A stretch of DNA of 12,799 nt from Actinomyces sp. HMSC035G02 (GTDB taxonomy: Bacteria > Actinomycetota > Actinomycetes > Actinomycetales > Actinomycetaceae). The translations under genes were made by a program, and so were the position numbers. The notes beneath the pieces were generated by a model. That model saw only the letters and a list, made by a program, of their open reading frames with translations, made no database searches and was not told the DNA's origin. Shown here piece after piece: positions 1-7,407 of the stretch (its first letter is position 1; every line of letters starts with the position of its first letter). Where the stretch lies: the NCBI GenBank assembly GCA_001838165.1, contig KV835880.1, forward strand, positions 1-12,799, given 5' to 3'.

Positions 1-205
1 ACCCACGGTTACACCACTATGCGGGACGCTACTCGTTTGTAACAACGGGGCAGAAATCCACACGAAAAACACCTTGGATTGACGACGTTTGTAACAACAC
101 ACACCAGGGCACCCCAAAAACTCAACACGCGAGCCCCCGTGACGCCCACAGCAAGCAGCAGGACCTAGCCAAACAACAACCCAACGCACCGAGCAACATC
201 AGCGA
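1..205. other. non-coding left edge with a 13-bp direct repeat
   Basis: No credible gene is visible here. The sequence CGTTTGTAACAAC occurs twice in the same orientation, at 34-46 and 86-98, 52 bases apart. Each copy contains a near-palindrome (GTT.GTAAC.AAC), which suggests a regulator binding site for a gene beyond the left edge. Base composition is lower in GC than in the following repeat region. I see no promoter, RNA gene or terminator that I can defend. Confidence 0.4.
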
Positions 206-317
206 CCAGGCACCACTGGTGTGGAGGGCGCCGGAGGGACGGAGGGCACGGCTGCGATGCCCGTGAGCGGCAGCGAGGCCTGGCCGGGCTTCGAGGCGAC
301 GCGCCGATCAGCGATCA
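206..317. repeat. partial copy of the 186-bp foldback repeat
   Basis: This stretch repeats the left half of the neighbouring full element: the GGTGTGGAGGGCGCCGGAGGG-type left arm is at 218-238 and the GGCCTGGCCGGGCTTCGAG core follows, but the copy breaks off after GACGCGCCGA at about 307. Both this copy and the full copy are preceded by AGCGA[CT]CAGG (201-210 and 311-320), so the two are arranged as a tandem partial duplication. It has diverged more than the full copies, for example in the segment 239-274. Confidence 0.6.
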
Positions 318-503
318 GGCCCCACAGGTGCGAAGGGCGCCGGAGGGATCTGCCGCGGTGCCGGTGGGCGGTGGCGGGGCCTGGCCGGGCTTCGAGCCGA
401 CGCGCCGAGCGAAGCTCGCGGCGCGGACGGCTCGCGGGCGGGCCGCCGCCCACCGGCACACACAGCGGCCGGGCCCTCCGGCGCCCGGAACACCAGCGGG
501 GCC
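318..503. repeat. 186-bp foldback repeat, copy A
   Basis: This is a long imperfect inverted repeat. The ends GGCCCCACAGGTG and the complement of CACCAGCGGGGCC pair with two mismatches, and the inner arms GGGCGCCGGAGGG and CCCTCCGGCGCCC are perfect complements. A further arm of about 18 bp (GTGCCGGTGGGCGG...) follows, and the centre is a hairpin around GAGCGAAGCTC. Copy B (4234-4419) has exactly the same length with about ten differences by eye, and is in the same orientation. It lies just past the 3' end of the permease gene. Open frames running through it on both strands are repeat artefacts. Its role is unknown: extragenic palindrome, structured terminator or small non-autonomous element are all possible. 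Confidence 0.8.
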
Positions 504-533
504 ACACAGCGGCACCACGCAGTACAACACGCC

Positions 534-567
534 GACGGGTGGGGCGCCTTCCGGCACCCCACCCGTC
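534..567 (-). terminator. hairpin downstream of the ABC permease gene
   Basis: A 15-bp stem (GACGGGTGGGG.GCC against its complement, with one G-U pair in the minus-strand RNA) closes on a GGAA tetraloop of the GNRA type. It starts 24 bases past the permease stop codon. There is no clear T-run after it, so it is a probable but not textbook intrinsic terminator. Confidence 0.6.
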
Positions 568-590
568 AACACCAGTGATTCAACCAGCGA

Positions 591-3125
591 TCACTCCGTC
601 GCCAGCGCCTCCGAGGGGCTGACCTTGGCGGCCCGGCGGCCCGGCAGCCACGACGCGATCAGCGCGGACACGATGGCCACGACGCACACGCCGACCAGCT
701 GCAGCCACGGCACGCTCAGCACCGGGGTAGCCCCCTCGATCGGCAGGGACATCACACCGACCCACCCGAAGGCGACGCCCATGCCGACGCCGATCAGCGC
801 GCCGGTCATCGACAGGAAGAGCGCCTCGAGGGCGAGTAGGCTCTTCATCTGGCGTCGCGTCAGGCCGAGCGCCCGCAGCAGCCCATTTTCGCGGGTGCGT
901 TCGGCGACCGACAGGGACAGCGTGTTGGCTACGCCCACCAGGGACACGAGGACGGACACGCCGAGCAGTCCGACGAGGACAAGCATCAGCTTGTCGATGA
1001 TCTTCGTGTACGTCTGGCGCTCAAGCGCCGAGCCGTTGACGCTCAGCTGCGAGTCCTTGAGCAGCGCAGCCTGGACGGTCTCGGCGTCGGCCCCGTCGGC
1101 CATCTTGATGATGATCGCCTGACGCTCAAGAGAGGTCGCGATGGATCGCAGGGTCCTCTCGGAGACCTGGGCCACCCCGGTGCTGCCGTTCTTGTCGTAG
1201 GTGGCGGTCAGGTCCACGCACGTGTCGGCGCACAGGCGCAGCGTCTGCCCGGCCAGGGCCTCGTCGCCGACGCGCACCTGGTTATCGCCCAACTGGGTGA
1301 CGGTCGAGTGGGTGACACCCGTGTAGTCGGGTTCTCCGGTGATCATGACCGACGAGGCCTGGGCCTCGTCCTCCGCCCCGGTTCCCTCTCCGGGATCGTA
1401 GGCGGGCGCGCCCGAGGTGGTCGTCAGGGTGCCGGGGGCGGCGTACTGGGCAACGGTGGCGGCGACGCCGTCGGTGGCCGCGATGGCGGCCTGCTGGTCG
1501 TCGGTGAGCGCTCCGCTCGTGGAGGTGGCCATGAGGTCGAAGGGGCGGGCGTCGTTCACGGCGTTGGTCAGCGTGGTGCGCACGGAGGCGGCGCCGACGA
1601 TGATGGTGACGACGAGGGTCACGCCGATGATGATCGCGGTGCCGGTCGCGGAGGTGCGGCCGGGGTTGCGCATCGTGTTCTCGCGGGCCATGGCGGACAG
1701 GGTGCCCGGGAAGACCGAGCCGAACGCGCGGGTGAGGGCCGGCAGCAGCACCGAGGCGACGAGCAGCGCGCCGAGGAGCGCCAGGAGCGACCCACCGAAA
1801 GCCCCGAGGAATTTCGTGCCGCCGCTATCCGAGCGCCACGCGAGGGCGACAGCAGCGCACCCTGCCACCGCGATGAGCGCGCCGATGATGAAGCGGACGG
1901 TGTGCTTCTTGCGGGCGGCGGCCCCGGCCTCGTTCACGGGGGCGAGGGCGGCGACGGGTGCGACGCGGGAGGCGGCGCGGGCCGGGAAGACGCCGACCAG
2001 CGTCGTGAACAGGGTGGCACCGAGCCACGTGAGCGCGAGCTGCCAGACGGAGGCCCCCGCCAGCGCCGCGACGACGCTAGAGGCCAGGCCGGTGCCCGCC
2101 TCCGCGAGCGCGCCAATCAGCCAGCCGAGTGCGACGCCAATCGCGGACGAGATCGCTCCGATCGCGAGGGCCTCGCGGGTCACGAGCGAGCGGACCTGTC
2201 GCCTGGTTGCTCCCAGCGTGCGCAGCAGCGCCAGTTCGCGAGTGCGCTGCGTGAGAACCACTCGGAAGGTCGAGGAGACGACGATAGAGGCCACGAGCGC
2301 CGCGATCGCCGGGAAGATCAGCATGATGCCCATCGTCACGGATGCTCCCAGGCGCGCCTGGTTGAGGTCGTCCTGGATTGCCTTGTGCACGCTGGTCACG
2401 GTCACGCCCGAGATGCCGCTGAGCGCGGAGTTTGCTGTCGCCACCCACTCGTCCTGGGTGGCGCTGGGAGGGTTTGCGTTGCTGTCCGTATCCGCTCCGG
2501 AAGTCGCGACGATGAACTGCCCGGAGGCGGTCGTCCCGAAGATCGCGGAGAATCCGCCGTCGGTCACGTAGCTGGCGGGCACGCCCATACTGATGGTGTT
2601 CGAGCGTGTGGTGCCGACGATGGTGAGGGTGCGGTAGTCGCCCTCGGTGAATCCGGCGCGCACGCGGACGGTGTCGCCGACCTTCAGCGAGAGGGTCGAG
2701 GCCGTGTGCTCGGGGATGGCGATCTGGTCGTCGGCGGTCGGGGCGGTTCCAGCGCTCAGGTCAAGGTCCGCGAAGGGCTTGGGGGCCAACGGCGAGACGT
2801 AGAGGCCGGCGCGCGTCGCGTCGGTCTGGGCGTCGGCGGGCCACTGGGCCATGTGCTTAATGGCGGTGACGCCGCTGGTGGAGCGCAGGATTTCTTCGGC
2901 GCGCTGAGTCGACTCGTCCGTCGCGTCCTTGTTCTGGGAGACGACGATCGTGCCGCCTCGGTACTGCTGGTAGACGCTGGAGGTCAGGCCCGAGGTCATC
3001 GCCGTCATGACGATGAGGGTGATGACGATGAAGGCCGTGGAGATGGCGACGGCCAGGCCGGTGGAGATGTAGCGGCGGCCGTGGGAGCGCAGGTTTGCGC
3101 GCAGGAGAGAGTTTGTTGCAGACAT
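591..3125 (-). CDS. ABC transporter permease, FtsX/MacB type (844 aa)
   Basis: Membrane subunit of an ABC exporter or lipoprotein-type transporter, working with the ATPase encoded just upstream. About ten membrane helices are visible, near residues 20-45, 264-288, 322-342, 360-385, 410-430, 440-462, 492-514, 713-735, 765-792 and 805-826. Two large extracytoplasmic domains lie at about 46-262 and 515-710. Two FtsX-type domains end in matching cytoplasmic motifs: RTRELALLRTLGATRRQ (294-310) and RTRENGLLRALGLTRRQ (743-759). The two-repeat plan and length fit the large actinobacterial permeases of this class, not cell-division FtsX, which is far shorter. The ATG start is 31 bases after the ATPase stop, so the pair forms an operon. 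The substrate cannot be read from the sequence; peptide antibiotics and cell-envelope components are typical for the family. Confidence 0.93.
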   Translation of the reverse strand: MSATNSLLRANLRSHGRRYISTGLAVAISTAFIVITLIVMTAMTSGLTSSVYQQYRGGTIVVSQNKDATDESTQRAEEILRSTSGVTAIKHMAQWPADAQTDATRAGLYVSPLAPKPFADLDLSAGTAPTADDQIAIPEHTASTLSLKVGDTVRVRAGFTEGDYRTLTIVGTTRSNTISMGVPASYVTDGGFSAIFGTTASGQFIVATSGADTDSNANPPSATQDEWVATANSALSGISGVTVTSVHKAIQDDLNQARLGASVTMGIMLIFPAIAALVASIVVSSTFRVVLTQRTRELALLRTLGATRRQVRSLVTREALAIGAISSAIGVALGWLIGALAEAGTGLASSVVAALAGASVWQLALTWLGATLFTTLVGVFPARAASRVAPVAALAPVNEAGAAARKKHTVRFIIGALIAVAGCAAVALAWRSDSGGTKFLGAFGGSLLALLGALLVASVLLPALTRAFGSVFPGTLSAMARENTMRNPGRTSATGTAIIIGVTLVVTIIVGAASVRTTLTNAVNDARPFDLMATSTSGALTDDQQAAIAATDGVAATVAQYAAPGTLTTTSGAPAYDPGEGTGAEDEAQASSVMITGEPDYTGVTHSTVTQLGDNQVRVGDEALAGQTLRLCADTCVDLTATYDKNGSTGVAQVSERTLRSIATSLERQAIIIKMADGADAETVQAALLKDSQLSVNGSALERQTYTKIIDKLMLVLVGLLGVSVLVSLVGVANTLSLSVAERTRENGLLRALGLTRRQMKSLLALEALFLSMTGALIGVGMGVAFGWVGVMSLPIEGATPVLSVPWLQLVGVCVVAIVSALIASWLPGRRAAKVSPSEALATE

Positions 3126-3156
3126 GAGGTGAGCCTTGAGGTGTGGGCGCGCGCGT

Positions 3157-3918
3157 TTAGCGCAGCGCCGCGGTGAGGGAGTCGGCGGTGACGTCGCGCA
3201 GGTCAGAAACGATGCGTCCGTCGCGGCACACGAGGACGCGGTCCGCGTAGGCGGCGGTGGAGGTGTCGTGGGTGACCATGATGACGCTCTGGCCGAGTTC
3301 GTCGACGGCGCGACGCAGCAGGTCCATGACCTCGGTGGTCGAGTGCGAGTCGAGGTTGCCGGTGGGCTCGTCCGCGACGATGACGGCGGGGCGGCTCATG
3401 AGGGCGCGGGCGACGGCGACGCGCTGCTGCTGGCCGCCGGACATCTCGGAGGGGCGGTGACTCAGTCGGTCCGCGATGCCCAGGGAGTTGACGATGAGGT
3501 CGAACCAGTCCTTCTCGGGGGTGGCCCCGGCCAGGCGCATGGGCAGGAGGATGTTGGCGCGCGCGTCCAGGGTGGGCACCAGGTTGAAAGACTGGAACAC
3601 GAAGCCGATACGGTCGCGGCGCAGCTTCGTCAGCGCGGTGTCTTTCAGGGCGGTGATGTCGGTGTCTTCGACGAAGACGTGCCCGGAGGTGGGGGCGTCG
3701 AGGCCGGCGAGGATGTGCATCATCGTAGATTTGCCGGAGCCGGAGGGGCCCATGATGGCGGTGAATTCGCCGGCGCCGAAGCCGACGCTCACGTCGTCGA
3801 GGGCGCGCACCTGAGCGTCGCCACTTCCGTAGATCTTGGAGACGCCCTGGAGTCGGACGATGGACGAGGCCTGGGCCGGTGCGGCCGCGTGGGCCGCGAT
3901 TGTCGTGTTCGTGTTCAT
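3157..3918 (-). CDS. ABC transporter ATP-binding protein, LolD/MacB type (253 aa)
   Basis: Cytoplasmic ATPase that powers the FtsX-type permease encoded downstream. All nucleotide-binding motifs are present and look functional: Walker A GPSGSGKST (57-65), Q-loop Gln109, signature MSGGQQQR (159-166), Walker B VIVADEPTGNLD (179-190) and switch His217. The motif FQSFNLVPTL and the sequence after Walker B are typical of the MacB/LolD/FtsE group. The first 20 residues are an Ala-rich extension with no evident function. The ATG at 3918 is used; its Shine-Dalgarno sequence is weak (GGATG just upstream). The 510-base region before the start carries an inverted repeat (3974-4006) and the AT-rich element. 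Permeases of this size are often controlled by a two-component system, but none is in view. Confidence 0.93.
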   Translation of the reverse strand: MNTNTTIAAHAAAPAQASSIVRLQGVSKIYGSGDAQVRALDDVSVGFGAGEFTAIMGPSGSGKSTMMHILAGLDAPTSGHVFVEDTDITALKDTALTKLRRDRIGFVFQSFNLVPTLDARANILLPMRLAGATPEKDWFDLIVNSLGIADRLSHRPSEMSGGQQQRVAVARALMSRPAVIVADEPTGNLDSHSTTEVMDLLRRAVDELGQSVIMVTHDTSTAAYADRVLVCRDGRIVSDLRDVTADSLTAALR

Positions 3919-3973
3919 GCATCCATCGTGCGCCTGCGGCGTGCGTCACCGCTACGGAGGTTTCCCCTGATTC

Positions 3974-4006
3974 ATCCCCGAGACCACCCGGGGTATCCTC
4001 GGGGAT
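3974..4006. promoter_or_regulatory. inverted repeat upstream of the ABC exporter operon
   Basis: ATCCCCGAG (3974-3982) and CTCGGGGAT (3998-4006) are perfect 9-bp complements separated by 15 bases that include a further CCCGGGG. The dyad lies about 55-90 bases before the ATPase start codon, where an operator or a structured leader would sit. No convincing -35/-10 pair was found nearby. Confidence 0.4.
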
Positions 4007-4042
4007 TACCCCGCGCTGTGTCTCGGGGCCCATCTCCAAAAC

Positions 4043-4147
4043 TCGCACGTAATTCGATTACTTAAAAATTCAATAAGGCGCAGAAACGTTGCAATTCCAA
4101 CGATGCCAATTCAAATCCTGAAATAGTCGCGGTGGAATTACGTGCGA
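4043..4147. mobile_element. 105-bp AT-rich element with 13-bp terminal inverted repeats (MITE-like)
   Basis: TCGCACGTAATTC (4043-4055) and GAATTACGTGCGA (4135-4147) are perfect inverted repeats bounding 105 bases that are about 41% GC by hand count, far below the rest of the window. The interior has a small dyad (CGTTG..CAACG, 4088-4103) and repeated CAATTC. No transposase and no convincing target-site duplication are visible. A small non-autonomous element fits, but a structured regulatory region for the exporter operon would look similar. Confidence 0.45.
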
Positions 4148-4171
4148 AATTACTGAGCACACAATAGCCAC

Positions 4172-4220
4172 GTTGGCCCGGCTGCGGTGCCCGTGGGCGG
4201 CGGCGGGGCCTGGCCGGGCA
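4172..4220. repeat. short partial copy of the 186-bp foldback repeat
   Basis: GGCTGCGGTGCCCGTGGGCGG followed by CGGCGGGGCCTGGCCGGGC matches the left-arm core of the full element, which directly follows at 4234. It echoes the partial-plus-full arrangement at 206-503. Neither the right arm nor the terminal GGCCCCAC is present. Confidence 0.55.
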
Positions 4221-4233
4221 CACCAGAACCACA

Positions 4234-4419
4234 GGCCCCACTGGTGTGGAGGGGGCAGGAGGGATCTGCCGCGGTGCCGGTGGGCGGCGGCGGGGCCTGG
4301 CCGGGCTTCGAGACGACGCGCCGAGCGAAGCTCGCGGCGCGGACGGCTCGCGGGCGGGCCGCCGCCCACCGGCACACACAGCGGCCGGGCCCTCCGGCGC
4401 CCAGAACACCCGTGGGGCC
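4234..4419. repeat. 186-bp foldback repeat, copy B
   Basis: Same length and orientation as copy A (318-503), with long identical stretches. The ends GGCCCCACTGGTGT and ACACCCGTGGGGCC are complementary at 13 of 14 positions. A perfect 18-bp inverted repeat is at 4274-4291 and 4358-4375. The central hairpin is CGCGCC-GAGC-GAA-GCTC (4317-4333), closed by GGCGCG (4336-4341). It ends 9 bases past the stop codon of the ABC-class ATPase gene, so both full copies sit immediately 3' of a gene. The left arm of this copy has lost pairing (GGGGGCAGGAGGG instead of GGGCGCCGGAGGG). Confidence 0.8.
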
Positions 4420-4428
4420 CAGCAACGA

Positions 4429-6180
4429 CTAAGACTCGGAGGCCTCGCCGCGCAGCTCGCGCAGGGACAGGCCGCGGTAGCGGTTGATGGCAGCGCCCAC
4501 GTCGATGAGGCGCGGGCGCGCCAGGAACGCCGGGTAGGAGCGGGCGCCGAACTTGCAGACGGCGTCCAGGCCCTCGGAGGCGAGGCGCCGGCCGAGCTTG
4601 GCCATGAGCTCGGGCATCGACTGCTTGCCGGCCATCTCCTCGAGGACGCCGCGCACGCACCAGGCGATGGCCTCGGCCTGCCCGGGGTCGACGACTCCGG
4701 CGACGTCGGAAATGTCGACGGTCGAACGGTCGATCGTCAGCACGGACGTGCCCGAGGCCTTGGTGCGCGGGCGGTCCACGCGGGCCTTTGCAGCGGGCAC
4801 GCGGGGCGCCGCCTCCCAGCTGGTGGGGGCGTCGGTGCGGGGGCGCGGCAGGTTGGCGACGACCGAGCGTGCGCGGGAGGTGACGTCGAGGCAGTGGTAG
4901 TTGTCCATCATGAGGACCCGGTCGGCGGCGTCGAGGAATGCGCCGGAGCCGCCGACGACCATGATGAGGGAGACGCCGGCCTCGGTGAGGGAGGTGACGC
5001 GGTCGACGAGGGGCGTGATGGGTTCCTTCTCGGCGGCGACGAGGTCGCGCATGCGGGTGTCTCGGATGAGGAGGTTGGTGGCGGAGGTGTCTTCGTCGAT
5101 GAGGAGCGTGCGCGCGCCCAGCTCGAGGGATTCGATGATGGAGGCGGCCTGCGAGGTGGAGCCGGAGGCGTTTTCGGTGGAAAACGACGTGGTGTCGGCG
5201 CCGCCGGGCAGGTGGGTGATGAACGGCGAAATGTCGACGCCGGTGACGGCTCGCCCGTCGGCGGCGCGCACCTTGGTGGCGGTGGGGTCGGTGGCGACGA
5301 GCTCGCGGCCGTCGCCGGGGATGTGCGCGTACACGCCTTGGGCGATGGCCTCGAGGAGCGTGGACTTTCCGTGGTAGCCGCCGCCGACGATGAGGGTGAG
5401 GCCCGGGGGGATCGCCATGCCACGCACCTCGCCGGCGTGCGGCAGGGTGACGGTGGCGCGCAGGGACTCGGGGGAGGCGAAGGCGACGACGCCGTCACCC
5501 GTGAGCGGCGTTTCGGAGATGCCGGATCGGCGCGCCAGCAGGGCCTCGTCGGCGACGAAGGACACCCATCCGCGTTCCTCGAGGATCCCCTGGAGGGCGC
5601 GGTAGTCCTCGTAGGCGGCGACGTGGCCGAGGAGGCGGGAGCGCTTGCGGGTCGTGTCCGGGTCTTCGGACACGAAGTCGAAGCAGTCCATGACGATGTT
5701 GGGCACGTCCACGTCGAAGAGGCGGGCGGCGCTCTTGCCGAGGATCGTGCGGCCTCGCGCGGGGAGCTTGACCTGGAAGCGCACTTCGACGCGGTCGGGC
5801 AGGACGGTGGCGTACGAGCGCTGGAGGATGAGGGCGCCGGCGCGGGCGATGGACACGTCGCGCGTGCCGCGGGCGCGGATGGCCTCGTCGAAGGAGCGGG
5901 CGATGAAGTCCGCGGCGGCGAGGCGCGCGTCGGACGAGGCCAGGGCGGCCTCGGGCAGTCCCATCGCCTCGGGCGTGGACCAGGCGCGCAGGGACGAGGG
6001 CGGGGCGTAGGGGTCGGCCTGCACGTGATCGATCGCGAGGGTGAAGTCCCCGTAATCCCAGGCACCGAGGGCGTTCTTGTAGAAGCCGTAGGGGCGCCCG
6101 TCCGCGTATCGCAGCTGGTCGAGGAGGTCTGCGTCGGTTCCGGAGATGGCGCGCGAGGGGGCTTCGTATCGGGGAGTCAT
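4429..6180 (-). CDS. ATPase of the ABC class, orphan (583 aa)
   Basis: Matches in layout the family 'predicted ATPase of the ABC class' (COG3044; a relative, MRB1590, acts in trypanosome mitochondrial RNA editing). The N-terminal domain (about 1-230) includes RPYGFYK (29-35) and is followed by an ABC-type nucleotide-binding core: Walker A GGGYHGKST (266-274), a signature-like STENASGSTSQAAS (334-347) and Walker B TLLIDED (358-364), then a C-terminal helical domain (about 495-583). A linker rich in Pro, Ala and Arg lies near 445-475. There are no membrane segments and no permease nearby, so transport is unlikely; nucleic-acid binding is the usual guess for the family. The ATG at 6180 is the natural start, with only a weak purine-rich site before it. 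It appears to be a single-gene unit between a hairpin upstream and the foldback repeat downstream. Confidence 0.85.
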   Translation of the reverse strand: MTPRYEAPSRAISGTDADLLDQLRYADGRPYGFYKNALGAWDYGDFTLAIDHVQADPYAPPSSLRAWSTPEAMGLPEAALASSDARLAAADFIARSFDEAIRARGTRDVSIARAGALILQRSYATVLPDRVEVRFQVKLPARGRTILGKSAARLFDVDVPNIVMDCFDFVSEDPDTTRKRSRLLGHVAAYEDYRALQGILEERGWVSFVADEALLARRSGISETPLTGDGVVAFASPESLRATVTLPHAGEVRGMAIPPGLTLIVGGGYHGKSTLLEAIAQGVYAHIPGDGRELVATDPTATKVRAADGRAVTGVDISPFITHLPGGADTTSFSTENASGSTSQAASIIESLELGARTLLIDEDTSATNLLIRDTRMRDLVAAEKEPITPLVDRVTSLTEAGVSLIMVVGGSGAFLDAADRVLMMDNYHCLDVTSRARSVVANLPRPRTDAPTSWEAAPRVPAAKARVDRPRTKASGTSVLTIDRSTVDISDVAGVVDPGQAEAIAWCVRGVLEEMAGKQSMPELMAKLGRRLASEGLDAVCKFGARSYPAFLARPRLIDVGAAINRYRGLSLRELRGEASES

Positions 6181-6200
6181 GCTCTCAAGAATACAGGCGA

Positions 6201-6235
6201 AGCCTGCGGAAACGGCATCACCGTTCCTGCAGGCT
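6201..6235 (-). terminator. hairpin between the first small membrane protein and the ABC-class ATPase
   Basis: AGCCTGCGGAAACGG (6201-6215) pairs with CCGTTCCTGCAGGCT (6221-6235) at 13 of 15 positions around a five-base loop. It lies 68 bases past the stop of the gene at 6303-6776 and 20 bases before the ATPase start, so it may end the upstream transcript or act in the ATPase leader. There is no T-run. Confidence 0.5.
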
Positions 6236-6302
6236 CCGGGGTGTGAGGAGTCTTCTGTATCGCGTGACTCTCACGGGTGTCGAGGTGGCATCAGCGCGCG
6301 AC

Positions 6303-6776
6303 TTATCGGGCGCTGAGGAAAAAGGCGACGATAAGGGCAAGAGGCACGAGCAGCTGGAGTGATGTGCATATGGACGTGACGATCACCGCGGTATTCGTTA
6401 GCGACTGGATGTCCTGCGGCGCTTCCAGGTCCTTCGCCTTCGTGCGCAGCGTGAAGGACCACACCATCGCGGGGAACGAGAGAAGCAGATAGACAGTAAA
6501 AAAACTAATGACAGCCAGGATCATGGCGAGCTGCGCGTTGGAACGCAGGTCCGCGTAGGCCGCGAGGTGTGAGGTGGCGTAGTACGGCTGGGCATAGACC
6601 GGCGCGGGCTGACCGTACACCGCCCCACCCGGTACGCCGGGGGACTGCTGCTGGCCGTACGCCGCCTCGGGCTGGCCGTACGACGCGGATGCGGCCGGGC
6701 CATAGGGCGACTGCTGCGCGTAGGGGTCCTGCGCACTCGCAGGATTAGAGGCATAGGGGTAAGCAGGATCGCTCAC
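6303..6776 (-). CDS. small two-helix membrane protein with Pro/Gln/Tyr-rich tail, paralogue A (157 aa)
   Basis: Function not recognised. Residues 1-75 are low-complexity and rich in Ala, Pro, Gln, Tyr and Gly, with several YGQ units. Then come RSNA (78-81), a membrane helix at about 82-108, a short charged stretch with LEAPQDI (117-123), and a second helix at about 130-154 that ends the protein. The same core recurs in the three neighbouring genes. The start is GTG at 6776, chosen because a GGGAG site lies 6 bases before it and because it gives the MSDP beginning shared with paralogues B and D. The two-helix plan with a Pro/Tyr-rich tail resembles bacterial dispanin/CD225 or DUF4190 proteins, but that is inference from layout. 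Confidence 0.85.
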   Translation of the reverse strand: MSDPAYPYASNPASAQDPYAQQSPYGPAASASYGQPEAAYGQQQSPGVPGGAVYGQPAPVYAQPYYATSHLAAYADLRSNAQLAMILAVISFFTVYLLLSFPAMVWSFTLRTKAKDLEAPQDIQSLTNTAVIVTSICTSLQLLVPLALIVAFFLSAR

Positions 6777-6817
6777 GGTGCACTCCCAATTGTTCTCTGC
6801 GGACGAGGTCGGGGCTT

Positions 6818-6823
6818 ATCGTA
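6818..6823 (-). promoter_or_regulatory. candidate -10 element of paralogue A
   Basis: The minus strand reads TACGAT (within GCTACGATAAG), 42 bases upstream of the GTG start. An identical TACGAT lies exactly 42 bases before paralogue B, which supports both. The -35 region is not clear. Confidence 0.45.
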
Positions 6824-6848
6824 GCAGCGGCCGTCAGCCGCTATGGGT

Positions 6849-6885
6849 TGGGGCCCGAGGAAACTCGCCGTTTCCTCGGGCCCCA
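6849..6885 (-). terminator. strong hairpin after paralogue B
   Basis: TGGGGCCCGAGGAAAC (6849-6864) and its perfect complement (6870-6885) form a 16-bp stem with a five-base loop, beginning 15 bases past the stop codon of paralogue B. No T-run follows, which is common in high-GC actinobacteria. It separates paralogues A and B into different transcripts. Confidence 0.7.
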
Positions 6886-6899
6886 CACACAACGATTCA

Positions 6900-7289
6900 T
6901 CAGCTATTGGCGCCCGCAATCACGCCGATGACCACCGCCACGATGACGAACAGGAAAACCGCAGCGAGGAGCGCGAGCTGGATGATCGAGCAAATCTTCG
7001 CAGCAGAGCGAGCGCTCTCCACATCGGCCATCACGTCCATCGGGGCGCCCAGGATCTTGGCTTCCTCGACCAGCTTGTTGGTCCAGATCCACATGCCGCC
7101 GGCGAGCAGGAGGTGGCCGAACAGGAAGCTCACGAAAGAAAGCATGCGAGCCGTCGACGCATTCGAACGGATCTTCTCAATCTCGGGGTTGAGGGCGTAG
7201 GCGGGCTGGCCATATGCCTGCTGCGGCTGGCCGTAAGGCTGCTGCTGGTTCTGGCCAGCGGCGGGGTAGCCGTTGACGGGATCGCTCAT
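6900..7289 (-). CDS. small two-helix membrane protein, paralogue B (129 aa)
   Basis: Shortest member of the cluster. A 35-residue Gln/Pro/Tyr/Gly-rich tail (YGQPQQAYGQPAYALNP) leads into RSNA (41-44), a helix at about 48-70, then LGAPMDV (80-86) and a second helix at about 97-126. YALNP.[IV]E followed by RSNAS is shared with paralogue D (YALNPAVERVRSNAS), so B and D are the closest pair. The ATG at 7289 has a GGAG site 6 bases upstream; a TTG four codons earlier overlaps that site and is not the start. It has its own probable promoter and a strong terminator hairpin. Function unknown. Confidence 0.85.
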   Translation of the reverse strand: MSDPVNGYPAAGQNQQQPYGQPQQAYGQPAYALNPEIEKIRSNASTARMLSFVSFLFGHLLLAGGMWIWTNKLVEEAKILGAPMDVMADVESARSAAKICSIIQLALLAAVFLFVIVAVVIGVIAGANS

Positions 7290-7330
7290 GAGTGACTCCA
7301 AATGGGTTGTGTCGATCGGATACGGATGTC

Positions 7331-7336
7331 ATCGTA
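7331..7336 (-). promoter_or_regulatory. candidate -10 element of paralogue B
   Basis: Minus-strand TACGAT within GGCTACGATGAC, 42 bases before the ATG, the same sequence and distance as at paralogue A. A T-rich stretch (TTTCTT, 18 bases upstream) could serve as a poor -35. Confidence 0.45.
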
Positions 7337-7407
7337 GCCGACGCGGGAGTAGAAAAGAAACAATTCGGCCTTTAGTTACCGTGAACACACTGGCCGCCAC
7401 TGGATCG

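Noticed and set aside
199..622. Several open frames on both strands in the repeat region
   Set aside because: Arg/Pro/Ala-rich translations follow the GC-rich foldback repeat and recur at 4062-4660 with the repeat, not with any protein family.
1308..3176. 622-codon plus-strand frame opposite the permease gene
   Set aside because: Gly/Arg/Asp-rich shadow of a clear FtsX-type permease; no start signal and no fold.
591..3918. Cell-division FtsE/FtsX pair
   Set aside because: The permease is 844 residues with two FtsX domains and large external loops; FtsX is about 300 residues with four helices.
4246..6246. 666-codon plus-strand frame opposite the ABC-class ATPase
   Set aside because: Starts inside the foldback repeat and then mirrors the ATPase gene; composition is that of an antisense shadow.
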